A stretch of DNA of 7,244 nt from Sporomusaceae bacterium UBA1887 (GCA_002337925.1 DDHB01000074.1:63898-71141); one strand, 5' to 3'. Positions 1 to 6,685 are shown, counted from the first letter of the stretch. Numbers and translations are program-made. Notes: generated by a model not told the origin, from the sequence alone.

Positions 1-213
1 GCTAGTATTGTTATGTATGATGCAGCAGGCGTCCGCCGTGCAGCAGGCAAACAGGCGAAAGTCCTGAATAAGCTGATGCAGGAATTAAAGGCGGAACATA
101 CGGTTCATGATACTCGATTAAAGGAATTACTTGGACATACTCCGCTCGAAGTTTTAGCTGGAGCCATACTTGGCTTTTTTATCGCCTATTTGTTTAGTTT
201 ATATTATAAATAA
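1..213 (+). CDS. DUF212 / YuiD-like membrane protein, C-terminal 70 residues (5' truncated by window edge)
   Basis: The reading frame is open from base 1 to the TAA at 211-213, so the gene starts upstream of the window; the ATG at 13 is an internal Met, not the start. The 70 visible residues begin ASIVMYDAAGVRRAAGKQA, the signature of the DUF212 family (B. subtilis YuiD; described as divergent PAP2 / acid phosphatase-vanadium haloperoxidase-related). A second family block, LKELLGHTPLEV, lies at visible residues 40-51. A hydrophobic segment at about 52-67 (AGAILGFFIAYLFSLY) is a probable final transmembrane helix, followed by a short tail ending YYK. Family members are small integral membrane proteins; true enzymatic activity has not been established as far as I know. 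It ends 44 bases before dxs and is probably cotranscribed with it. A link to isoprenoid or lipid-phosphate metabolism is only inference from position. Confidence 0.88.
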   Translation, partial: ASIVMYDAAGVRRAAGKQAKVLNKLMQELKAEHTVHDTRLKELLGHTPLEVLAGAILGFFIAYLFSLYYK

Positions 214-243
214 GGTATCAGTATATATGATGCTTGATTGGAA

Positions 244-251
244 AGAGGGGA
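244..251 (+). promoter_or_regulatory. Shine-Dalgarno site that fixes the dxs start
   Basis: The purine-rich AGAGGGGA ends 6 bases before TTG 258 and resembles the AGGAGG core. A longer in-frame reading from TTG 234 would place this site inside the coding sequence and has no comparable site upstream, so 258 is preferred. Confidence 0.7.
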
Positions 252-257
252 GCCCAT

Positions 258-2144
258 TTGGTCACTGTGCTGGAAAATATTGAGCAGCCGCAAGACTTAA
301 AAAAACTATCCTTCTCTCAATTAGAGAAATTAGCCACTGAAATTCGAAGTTTAATTATTCAGACGATCGCCAAGAACGGTGGTCATCTAGCACCTAATTT
401 AGGAGTCGTTGAACTCACGTTAGCACTGCATAAAGTTTTTGATAGTCCACAGGATAAATTCATCTGGGATGTGGGACATCAAGCCTACATCCATAAAATA
501 CTTACAGGCCGGCGATTAAGCTTTAGCTCGATTCGTCAACTAAATGGAATTAGCGGATTCCCCAAACGAAATGAAAGTAAGCATGATGCCTTCGGAACGG
601 GGCATTCGAGCACATCGCTTTCAGCAGCGCTTGGTCTGGCTTTGGCCAGAGATTTGTCAGGTCAGAAAAGTCATGTACTTGCCATTATTGGAGATGGTTC
701 CTTAACTGGTGGTCAGGCCTTTGAGGCCTTGAATCATACAGGCCATTTAGGGACACGTATGACTGTTATTTTAAATGACAATGAAATGTCGATTGCAAAA
801 AATGTAGGTGCCCTTTCGGAATATTTGTCTAAAATGCGTACGACATCAACCTATTCGAAAGTGAAACATGATATTGAATATTTGCTGCGCCGTATACCGG
901 CAATTGGAGATAGTGTTGCCAAAACTGCGGAAAGAGTCAAGGATAGCTTAAAATACCTGCTTGTACCTGGTGTATTTTTCGAAGAATTAGGTTTTACTTA
1001 TCTCGGACCAATTGATGGACATAATATCGGCTCGTTAGTTGAGGTACTGCAGCAGACGAAAAATATCGATGGGCCTGTGCTCATTCATGTAATTACCCAA
1101 AAAGGGAAAGGCTACAAACCGGCTGAGTGTAATGCTGCTCAATTTCATGGTGTTGGTCCATTTTGTGTTGAAACGGGAGCAATAAACAAAACGCCTGGCA
1201 ATCCAACCTATACTTCTGTCTTTGGTGATGTCCTGCTTAAGCTCGCAGCGGATGATCCTGATATTGTTGCTATAACGGCTGCTATGCCGGAAGGTACTGG
1301 CTTAAAAAAATTCGCAAGTCATTATCCTGATCGCTTTTGGGACGTAGGAATTGCAGAGCAGCATGCAGTAACGATGGCGGCTGGTTTAGCTGCCGCAGGT
1401 AAAAAACCGGTAGTTGCTCTGTATTCAACTTTCTTACAGCGAGCGTACGATCAGGTTCTGCATGATGTCAGCCTTCAGAAGCTGCCGGTTATCTTTGCTT
1501 TGGACCGAGCAGGAATTGTTGGCGAAGATGGTCCTACGCACCACGGTGTTTTTGATTTTTCTTATTTACGCCACATCCCCAACATCGTTGTTATGGCCCC
1601 AAAAGACGAAGGAGAGCTTCGCAATATGTTTGCAACAGCAGTTCAAGCTAATGCACCTGTTGCAATCCGTTATCCCCGCGGGAGCGGCACCGGAGCTGAT
1701 ATAACTAAGGATCCACAAGTGCTGCCTATAGGAAAAGCAGAAGAGTTGATCAAGGAAGGATCTATTGCACTGCTTGCTATTGGGGCAATGGTTGAACCCT
1801 GTATGCAGGCCGCTCAGTTATTAGCGCAAAAAGGAACGTTTTGCCGGGTTATTAACGCCCGTTTTCTCAAGCCGCTCGATGGAGAGTTAATCCGTCGCTT
1901 AGCGCGTGAAACAGGCAGTATTGTTACAGTAGAAGACAATAATTTGTCGGGCGGTTTCGGCTCGGCAGTGCTTGAATATATTAATTCAAATAATCTTAAC
2001 TGGGTGAAAGTTCTCAGAATTGGCTGGCCAGATCAATTTATCGAACAGGGTTCTCGAAAAGAATTGTTAGATAAATATCGAATGACGCCGGAAGGCATTG
2101 CCGAATCTGTTCAATCTTTTAGCCAGCAGTTTGGAGCGCGTTAA
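258..2144 (+). CDS. dxs: 1-deoxy-D-xylulose-5-phosphate synthase
   Basis: Dxs condenses pyruvate and glyceraldehyde 3-phosphate, with thiamine diphosphate (ThDP) and Mg2+, to 1-deoxy-D-xylulose 5-phosphate and CO2. This is the entry step of the cytosolic MEP pathway to isoprenoids, and the product also feeds thiamine and pyridoxal synthesis in many bacteria. From TTG 258 the protein has 628 residues, the usual family size (about 620-635). The N-terminal transketolase-like domain shows GGHLAPNLGVVE (41-52), DVGHQ (71-75), GTGHSSTSLS (113-122) and the ThDP/Mg motif GDGS (145-148) through NDN (173-175), then GPIDGHN (250-256). The central pyrimidine-binding domain has DVGIAEQHA (362-370), with the ThDP-activating Glu at 367, and DRAGIVGEDGPTHHG (416-430). 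A C-terminal transketolase domain follows (about 500-620). The start is an uncommon TTG, chosen because the Shine-Dalgarno lies at 244-251. The stop overlaps the tlyA start as TAATG. No key residue is missing. Confidence 0.97.
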   Translation: MVTVLENIEQPQDLKKLSFSQLEKLATEIRSLIIQTIAKNGGHLAPNLGVVELTLALHKVFDSPQDKFIWDVGHQAYIHKILTGRRLSFSSIRQLNGISGFPKRNESKHDAFGTGHSSTSLSAALGLALARDLSGQKSHVLAIIGDGSLTGGQAFEALNHTGHLGTRMTVILNDNEMSIAKNVGALSEYLSKMRTTSTYSKVKHDIEYLLRRIPAIGDSVAKTAERVKDSLKYLLVPGVFFEELGFTYLGPIDGHNIGSLVEVLQQTKNIDGPVLIHVITQKGKGYKPAECNAAQFHGVGPFCVETGAINKTPGNPTYTSVFGDVLLKLAADDPDIVAITAAMPEGTGLKKFASHYPDRFWDVGIAEQHAVTMAAGLAAAGKKPVVALYSTFLQRAYDQVLHDVSLQKLPVIFALDRAGIVGEDGPTHHGVFDFSYLRHIPNIVVMAPKDEGELRNMFATAVQANAPVAIRYPRGSGTGADITKDPQVLPIGKAEELIKEGSIALLAIGAMVEPCMQAAQLLAQKGTFCRVINARFLKPLDGELIRRLARETGSIVTVEDNNLSGGFGSAVLEYINSNNLNWVKVLRIGWPDQFIEQGSRKELLDKYRMTPEGIAESVQSFSQQFGAR

Positions 2145-2947
2145 TGAAAGAACGATTGGATGTTTTGCTTGTCAGCCGGGGGCTGGTTCCAAGCCGTGAG
2201 CGAGCGAAAGCTAGTATTATGGCTGGGTTGGTTGATGTTGATAATCAAAAAATTGATAAATCTGGCACGCTGGTATCTGTTACCGCTGATATTGTTGTTC
2301 GCGGTGACAGTATAGGCTACGTAAGCCGTGGCGGACTAAAACTAAAAAAAGCACTTTCCAGTTTTTCAATTGATCTACAAGGAAAAGTTATGGCTGATAT
2401 TGGTGCATCAACTGGCGGATTTACCGATTGTGCTCTGCAGAATGGAGCTAAACGTGTATATGCAATTGACGTCGGCTATGGTCAGTTAGCTTGGTCTCTG
2501 CGGACAGATGATCGCGTTGTTAACATGGAACGAACAAATATCCGCAATGTAACTGTAGCGTCGCTGGGAGAGTCTGTGGACTTTATTTCAATTGATGTTG
2601 CATTTATTTCTTTAACTAAGGTACTGCCGGTTGTGAAGGAAATACTTGCGCCTGGCGGCACTGTGGTTGCCCTTATTAAACCTCAATTCGAAGCTGGCCG
2701 GGAAAAGGTGGGCAAAAAAGGGGTCGTAAAAGACCCGTTAGTACATAAAAGCGTAATAAAAAAAGTTCTGGATGAGTCTCAAGAACTCGGTCTTTATCCA
2801 ATTAATCTAACTTTTTCGCCGGTGAAAGGACCAGAAGGCAATATTGAATACTTAGCTTTATTGACTAATCAGCTAAGTGAAAAGACAATATCGCATAACG
2901 ATATTGAAGAAATTGTGGAAGCATCACATTCCCAACTTATAGGATAG
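2144..2947 (+). CDS. tlyA: TlyA family rRNA 2'-O-ribose methyltransferase (S4 + FtsJ domains)
   Basis: TlyA proteins methylate cytidine 2'-OH groups in rRNA (C1920 of 23S, and in some subtypes C1409 of 16S, M. tuberculosis studies) using S-adenosylmethionine; older annotation calls them hemolysins. The protein has 267 residues. An N-terminal S4 RNA-binding domain spans about 1-60, followed by YVSRGGLKL (59-67). The Rossmann methyltransferase domain has SAM motif I DIGASTGGFTDC (85-96), AIDVGYGQL (107-115), SIDVAFIS (149-156) and LIKPQFEAGR (177-186). The FtsJ-type tetrad appears intact as K66, D151, K179 and E235, offset by a constant 3 from the K69/D154/K182/E238 I recall for the mycobacterial protein. 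ATG 2144 overlaps the dxs TAA by one base, and GGAG at 2133-2136 inside the last dxs codons provides the ribosome site, implying translational coupling. B. subtilis has the homologue YqxC in the same place. rRNA target preference (one or both sites) cannot be read from sequence alone. Confidence 0.94.
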   Translation: MKERLDVLLVSRGLVPSRERAKASIMAGLVDVDNQKIDKSGTLVSVTADIVVRGDSIGYVSRGGLKLKKALSSFSIDLQGKVMADIGASTGGFTDCALQNGAKRVYAIDVGYGQLAWSLRTDDRVVNMERTNIRNVTVASLGESVDFISIDVAFISLTKVLPVVKEILAPGGTVVALIKPQFEAGREKVGKKGVVKDPLVHKSVIKKVLDESQELGLYPINLTFSPVKGPEGNIEYLALLTNQLSEKTISHNDIEEIVEASHSQLIG

Positions 2948-2959
2948 GGGAGAACTGCT

Positions 2960-3817
2960 GTGCAAATAATCGGAATATATCCTAACCCGAAGAAGGCAGC
3001 TGTTAGTACCGTCTTGAAGATGGTTATCGAGCATTGTGCAAAATATGCAATACAAGTACTAATGCCGCAGGATGAAGCCAATGAACTGCAATATCCTGAG
3101 TTTGCTTGTAATCGGAAACTCATGCCTGAAAAGATTTCTTTAGCTCTTACGTTAGGCGGCGATGGAACATTATTAAATGTTGCAAAAGAAGTCGCTCCAG
3201 CCGGTATTCCTGTATGTGGTATTAATCTAGGGCAGCTTGGCTTTTTAACTCATATTGAGGTATCGAAACTTCAGGCTGGATTAGATCAATTATTTGCTGG
3301 AGCTTATCGCATTGAGGAGCGCCTAATGTTAGAAACTGTGATTATCCGTAACAAGGAAACAATCCAATTACCTCCCGCCCTAAATGATGTTGTTGTTACA
3401 AAAGGGGGATTCTCCCGCCTTATTCGCTTAAATTTGTATATTGATAATCAATTTACAGAAACATATCCCGCAGATGGATTAATTGTTGCTACATCAACTG
3501 GTTCAACAGGGTACTCTTTATCTGCCGGAGGACCAATCATCAGTCCGAATTTAAAAGTGACAGTCATAACACCGATTTGTCCTCATTCGCTGAATTTGCG
3601 ATCGCTTATCATTTCCGAAGAAGAAGAAGTAAAAATCAGCTTTCAGGCAACAACACATGATGATGTGGCATTAACAGTTGATGGACAGAAGGTATATAGT
3701 TTAATGGCTGATGATAATATTCTTGTGCGCCGCTCTGCTTTGCGGGCAAAGCTAGTCCGTTTTCTGGAAAGTGGTTTTTATGAAACTCTTCATAGCAAGT
3801 TGCGGAGAGAAGATTAG
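2960..3817 (+). CDS. nadK: NAD kinase
   Basis: NadK phosphorylates NAD+ at the adenosine 2'-OH to form NADP+, using ATP (some bacterial enzymes also use polyphosphate), and sets the cytosolic NADP(H) pool. The 285-residue protein is a normal family length. Visible landmarks are the catalytic/nucleotide-binding LGGDGT (65-70), GINLGQLGFLT (87-97), the NAD-contacting ND pair in LNDVVV (141-146), the long conserved block from DGLIVATSTGSTGYSLSAGG (172-191), and TPICPHSLNLR (204-214). LTVDGQ (238-243) is also typical, and the C-terminal FYETLHSKL fits the family ending. The start is GTG 2960, preceded by AGGGGAG at 2946-2952 with a 7-base spacer; this site overlaps the tlyA stop, and the gap to tlyA is only 12 bases. 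It sits with tlyA and mnmM in one transcript; in B. subtilis nadK homologues lie elsewhere, so this placement is a clostridial/Negativicutes-type arrangement. Confidence 0.96.
   Translation: MQIIGIYPNPKKAAVSTVLKMVIEHCAKYAIQVLMPQDEANELQYPEFACNRKLMPEKISLALTLGGDGTLLNVAKEVAPAGIPVCGINLGQLGFLTHIEVSKLQAGLDQLFAGAYRIEERLMLETVIIRNKETIQLPPALNDVVVTKGGFSRLIRLNLYIDNQFTETYPADGLIVATSTGSTGYSLSAGGPIISPNLKVTVITPICPHSLNLRSLIISEEEEVKISFQATTHDDVALTVDGQKVYSLMADDNILVRRSALRAKLVRFLESGFYETLHSKLRRED
3804..3811 (+). promoter_or_regulatory. Probable ribosome binding site for mnmM, inside the nadK 3' end
   Basis: GGAGAGAA lies in the last nadK codons, ending 7 bases before ATG 3819 (11 bases from the GGAG core). Earlier in-frame starts at GTG 3771 and ATG 3780 have only a weak GGAA-type site and would add 13-16 residues not seen in the family as I recall it. 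Confidence 0.55.
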
Positions 3818-3818
3818 C

Positions 3819-4418
3819 ATGAATTTCGCAGGAGCACTAAAAATGGCGCATCAAATCCTTTTCATGCGCCTGCCCCATGCGCATTGCATTGTAGATGCAA
3901 CTGCCGGGAATGGTAAGGATACCCTATTTTTGGCCAAGCATGCGAGGAGCGATGCACGCGTTTGGGCTTTTGATATACAAGAAGAGGCAATTATAAAAAC
4001 TAAGCAATTGCTTCTCGACAATCAATACCAAAATAAAGTAAAGTGTATTTTAGACAGCCATTGTAACATAGATCACTACATCAAAGAAAAAGTAGATATT
4101 GTAACATTTAACTTGGGCTATTTGCCGGGCTCGAGTCACACCATAACAACCAGCGCCGAGACAACCATACAGGCAATCAATAAAAGTATTCAACTGTTGA
4201 ATGGAAATGGTATCATTACAATAGTAGCTTATCCGGGACATATGTCAGGTAAAGCGGAGAACAACGAGCTTTTAGCGCAATTAAGTAAATTGCCGCAAGC
4301 GGAGTTTAATGTAGGCTGTTGGCAAATGCTCAATCAAGTGAACGAACCGCCTGTTTTGTATATAGTGGAAAAAAAGAGGGGTGAAGTGCGTGAAGGCTTT
4401 GCGTCACGCGAAGATTAA
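3819..4418 (+). CDS. mnmM: tRNA 5-(aminomethyl)-2-thiouridine methyltransferase, MnmM (YtqB) family
   Basis: This is a class I SAM-dependent methyltransferase of the YtqB/rRNA_methylase family. B. subtilis YtqB was recently named MnmM and converts nm5s2U to mnm5s2U at the tRNA wobble position 34, replacing the MnmC step of E. coli. From ATG 3819 it has 199 residues (YtqB is about 194). Motif I is DATAGNGKDTLFLA (26-39), followed by an acidic end of strand 2 at AFDIQ (50-54). The family-specific FNLGYLPGSSHTITT lies at 97-111, YPGH at 138-141, and the C-terminal NQVNEPPVLYIVEKK at 172-186. This is the full diagnostic set. It begins one base after the nadK stop. Its last 13 or so residues run beyond the usual end and overlap the argR start by 29 bases. 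Substrate assignment rests on the family, not on this sequence; an old rRNA-methylase label would be less specific. Confidence 0.88.
   Translation: MNFAGALKMAHQILFMRLPHAHCIVDATAGNGKDTLFLAKHARSDARVWAFDIQEEAIIKTKQLLLDNQYQNKVKCILDSHCNIDHYIKEKVDIVTFNLGYLPGSSHTITTSAETTIQAINKSIQLLNGNGIITIVAYPGHMSGKAENNELLAQLSKLPQAEFNVGCWQMLNQVNEPPVLYIVEKKRGEVREGFASRED
4374..4384 (+). promoter_or_regulatory. Strong Shine-Dalgarno site that fixes the argR start
   Basis: AAGAGGGGTGA closely resembles AAGGAGGTGA and ends 5 bases before GTG 4390. It contains the alternative GTG 4381, which therefore cannot be the real start. It lies within the mnmM reading frame. Confidence 0.75.
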
Positions 4419-4842
4419 AGAGTTAGTAGAACATCACGTAGTAGAAACGCAGGAAGAATTAGCTGAAGCACTCCGAAAAGATGGTATAGAAGTTACGCAA
4501 GCCACCGTTTCCCGCGATATCAAAGAGTTAATGCTAATCAAGGTCCCTACAGGGGAAGGGCGTTACCGGTATGCTGCGCCGCCCGAACAAAATCTCATTT
4601 TTTCTCAATCGCGGATGGAACGAATTTTCCAGGACTCTATTGTAGGAATGGACTATAGCCAGAATATTGTTGTACTAAGAACATTACCCGGTGCAGCGAA
4701 TGCTGTGGCGTCAACAATTGATCATGTTCGCTGGCCGGAAATAATGGGAACAGTTGCAGGTGACGATACGATTTTTATCGTTGTAAAGCCACCCGAAGCA
4801 GCTCCTCAGGTATTAGCAAAATTTCATCGGTTATTGCAATAG
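4390..4842 (+). CDS. argR: Arginine repressor (ArgR/AhrC family)
   Basis: ArgR is a hexameric, L-arginine-dependent DNA-binding regulator that represses arginine biosynthesis and, in Bacillus (AhrC), also activates arginine catabolism. From GTG 4390 the protein has 150 residues, matching the usual 149-156. The N-terminal winged helix-turn-helix domain (about 1-70) shows ETQEELAEALRKDG (19-32) and the recognition-helix block VTQATVSRDIKEL (35-47). The C-terminal oligomerisation and arginine-binding domain has LRTLPGAANAVASTID (96-111) and GTVAGDDTIF (120-129), whose Asp pair binds arginine in known structures. The start was moved 9 bases from GTG 4381 because the Shine-Dalgarno at 4374-4384 covers that codon, and because the family begins MK(x)LRHxKIKE. 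I did not find a convincing ARG box in front of it. Its place between mnmM and recN is the conserved Firmicute position. Confidence 0.96.
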   Translation: MKALRHAKIKELVEHHVVETQEELAEALRKDGIEVTQATVSRDIKELMLIKVPTGEGRYRYAAPPEQNLIFSQSRMERIFQDSIVGMDYSQNIVVLRTLPGAANAVASTIDHVRWPEIMGTVAGDDTIFIVVKPPEAAPQVLAKFHRLLQ

Positions 4843-4847
4843 GGTTG

Positions 4848-4866
4848 GGTTAACCTTAAAGGAGAA
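4848..4866 (+). promoter_or_regulatory. Short palindrome and ribosome binding site in front of recN
   Basis: The 31-base argR-recN gap holds the 8-base palindrome GGTTAACC (4848-4855) followed by AAAGGAGAA (4858-4866). The AAGGAG core ends 9 bases before ATG 4874. The ribosome site is well supported. The palindrome may simply be chance; a GGTT at 4843-4846 could also pair with AACC at 4852-4855. No LexA-type operator is visible here. Confidence 0.5.
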
Positions 4867-4873
4867 ATTTGTC

Positions 4874-6586
4874 ATGCTAAAGTCATTACAAGTTGTCAAC
4901 TTTGCGTTAATTGAGCAGGTACATATTGATTTTGTTACCGGCCTCAATATTTTGACAGGTGAAACTGGTGCTGGAAAATCAATTCTGATTGACGCAATTA
5001 ATGTCGTTCTTGGCGGCAGATCGTCAGTTGATGCAATTCGTACGGGCTGTGACTTCTTTCGCGTTGAAGTTGTTTTTGATGTAAGTGCTAATAATGCTGT
5101 AAAAGCCCTTCTGGAAAAACAAAGCATTATTTTAGAAGAAGATACGCTGATTATCAGCAGGCGAGTGAATAGGAACGGGAAAAATACTATAATTATTAAC
5201 GGATGTCAAACTCCGCTAATGGTTCTGCGACAATTTGGTGAACTGCTTGTCGACATGCATGGACAACATGAGAATCAGGCTTTGCTTCGTTCAGGCGCGC
5301 ATATGGAACTGCTTGATGCTTTCGATATTCGCATTGGTGCCGAGCTTGAAAAATATCGGCAAATATATCAACAGTGGCTTCGTACAACAGCGGAACTCGG
5401 CCGATTAAATTCTCATTCCCGCGATCGTGAGCAGCGAATCGATGTGCTTACTTGGCAAACGCAGGAAATAGCTGCAGCCAATCTCAGGGCAGGTGAAGAG
5501 GAGGATGTGGAAGCCGAAGTCAGTGTTCTGGGAAATGCTGAGAGAATTTCCAAATCGGCTCAACATGCTCATGCGCTTCTAAACCAAGGTGTTAAAGGCA
5601 ATTCTGGTATAATAGCAGCACTAATAGATGTAAAAAAAGAAATAGAAACAGTTGTCCGTTATGATTCCAGATTAAGTGCTTCATTAGTCATGATCCAGGA
5701 AGCTTTTTATCAATTGGATGAAGTTGCCATGGAAATTAGCAGTTATTGTGATAATTTTGATTTTAATCCGCAACGTTTAGCTAAATTGCAAGATCGTCTT
5801 GATATTATTTATAAGTTGAAAAAAAAATATGGCGCATCCATTGAAGAAATTTTACAGTATTATCAGCAGGCTCTTGATGAATTGGCATTAATTGATAATT
5901 CTAGTGAAAAAATAGCTGCCCTTACTAATCAAAAAAATCAGCAGCAAAAACAATTAGAAATGGCGGCGAATGCACTCAATCAATTGCGATGTGAGTCTGC
6001 TGAGAAATTATCTCAGGAAATTTGCTACCATCTGACTGATTTAGGAATTCCAAATGCCCGGTTGATTTTTGATATCACGACAACGGACGAATACACATTT
6101 TCAGGTAATAACCAAGTGGTGATGCTTTTTTCCGCAAATCTTGGTGAAGAGTTGAAACCTTTACATAAGATTGCATCTGGTGGTGAACTATCCCGAATTG
6201 CGCTTGCGATCAAGACTGTATGCGCTAAGCGCGATGATATTGATGTCATGATCTTCGATGAGATTGATGCCGGTATTGGTGGACAAACTGCACAGATGGT
6301 TGCTGAAAAAGTAGCTTTAGTTGCCTGCAATAAGCAGGTACTATGCATTACGCATTTGCCTCAGATGGCATGCATGGCTGATGGTCACTATTACATCACG
6401 AAGGTTACGGAAGGTGAGCGGACCTATACAACAGTCCGTAGTTTATCTGAAGATGAGCAAATTATGGAAATTACCCGCATGATTACAGGAAAAAGCATCA
6501 CAGCAATTGCCTTGGAAAATACATCTCAGTTAGTTGCAATGGCTAAAGAAAAAAAAGAAATATGGAAAAATAAAGCGCAAGCGTGA
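4874..6586 (+). CDS. recN: DNA repair protein RecN (SMC-like ATPase)
   Basis: RecN is a cytoplasmic/nucleoid SMC-like ATPase that gathers at DNA double-strand breaks early in recombinational repair, tethering ends and acting with RecA. The protein has 570 residues, between the E. coli (553) and B. subtilis (576) lengths. The N-terminal head half carries Walker A GETGAGKS (29-36) and the RecN-typical MHGQHENQ (128-135). A long charged, Gln/Glu-rich coiled-coil region spans about 155-375, interrupted near 195-270. The C-terminal head half carries the ABC signature ASGGELSR (434-441), Walker B MIFDEIDAGIGG (459-470) and the H-loop CITHLPQMA (491-499). All ATPase motifs are intact. ATG 4874 is preceded by AAAGGAG. 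The stop TGA at 6584-6586 lies in the loop of the following terminator hairpin. It is probably transcribed from upstream together with argR. Confidence 0.97.
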   Translation: MLKSLQVVNFALIEQVHIDFVTGLNILTGETGAGKSILIDAINVVLGGRSSVDAIRTGCDFFRVEVVFDVSANNAVKALLEKQSIILEEDTLIISRRVNRNGKNTIIINGCQTPLMVLRQFGELLVDMHGQHENQALLRSGAHMELLDAFDIRIGAELEKYRQIYQQWLRTTAELGRLNSHSRDREQRIDVLTWQTQEIAAANLRAGEEEDVEAEVSVLGNAERISKSAQHAHALLNQGVKGNSGIIAALIDVKKEIETVVRYDSRLSASLVMIQEAFYQLDEVAMEISSYCDNFDFNPQRLAKLQDRLDIIYKLKKKYGASIEEILQYYQQALDELALIDNSSEKIAALTNQKNQQQKQLEMAANALNQLRCESAEKLSQEICYHLTDLGIPNARLIFDITTTDEYTFSGNNQVVMLFSANLGEELKPLHKIASGGELSRIALAIKTVCAKRDDIDVMIFDEIDAGIGGQTAQMVAEKVALVACNKQVLCITHLPQMACMADGHYYITKVTEGERTYTTVRSLSEDEQIMEITRMITGKSITAIALENTSQLVAMAKEKKEIWKNKAQA

Positions 6587-6603
6587 GCTTGCGCTTTATT
6601 TTT
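6566..6603 (+). terminator. Strong intrinsic terminator overlapping the recN 3' end
   Basis: A perfect 17-base-pair inverted repeat has its left arm at 6566-6582 and right arm at 6587-6603, around the tetraloop GTGA (6583-6586). The core stem AAGCGCAAGC / GCTTGCGCTT is GC-containing, flanked by A and T runs, and the right arm ends in TTTATTTTT. The recN TGA is exactly the last three loop bases, so the left arm encodes the last residues of RecN (about KNKAQA). The A/T flanks would also allow termination on the opposite strand, but no convergent gene is seen. It should separate the housekeeping transcript from spoIVB. Confidence 0.93.
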
Positions 6604-6655
6604 GCTTAAAATCAACCTTAACAGCTTTATTTGACAATCTATGCTAATAACTCCG

Positions 6656-6685
6656 GAATAATCCGCTTTTTTTTCGGGAATCTTT
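6656..6685 (+). promoter_or_regulatory. Candidate forespore (sigma-F/sigma-G-like) promoter of spoIVB
   Basis: In B. subtilis spoIVB is transcribed in the forespore, mainly by sigma-G with some sigma-F. In the gap after the terminator, GAATA (6656-6660) fits a sigma-G-type -35 element, and 15 bases later GGGAATCTTT (6676-6685) fits a sigma-F-type -10 pattern with one mismatch. The sigma-G -10 reading at the proper spacing is poorer. The start of transcription would fall near 6692, about 60 bases before the gene. The rest of the gap 6604-6754 shows an isolated TTGACA (6631-6636) without a matching -10, and no other gene. This call is an inference from consensus and position. Confidence 0.33.

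Noticed and set aside
227..283. An 18-codon out-of-frame ORF (ATG 227 to TGA 283) overlapping the dxs start, a possible leader peptide
   Set aside because: Only a weak AAGG lies in front of it, the peptide has no recognisable feature, and ORFs of this length are expected by chance.
1414..1704. A 96-codon open frame inside dxs on the + strand, and several minus-strand frames of 63-107 codons across recN, nadK, mnmM and the spoIVB gap
   Set aside because: They lie in other frames of well-conserved genes (or over the terminator), have no family signature and no convincing ribosome sites; they are shadows.
3616..3627. GAA trinucleotide run in nadK as a phase-variable repeat
   Set aside because: Only four units of a trinucleotide that cannot shift the frame; it encodes a surface Glu stretch (SEEEEVK) normal for the family.
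4341..4355. CGAACCGCCTGTTTT in the 3' part of mnmM as a LexA-like operator
   Set aside because: The two half-sites are spaced one base too far apart for the Bacillus-type LexA box and the right half is imperfect; it lies in conserved NEPPVL codons, which explain the sequence.
3806..4418. NadK and MnmM both end in ...RED with similar DNA (GAAGATTA), suggesting a small duplication
   Set aside because: Only about eight bases match and flanking sequence differs; chance is sufficient.
6631..6662. TTGACA followed by AATAAT as a sigma-A promoter for spoIVB
   Set aside because: The spacer is 20 bases and the -10 is poor; no reasonable -10 occurs at 16-18 bases.
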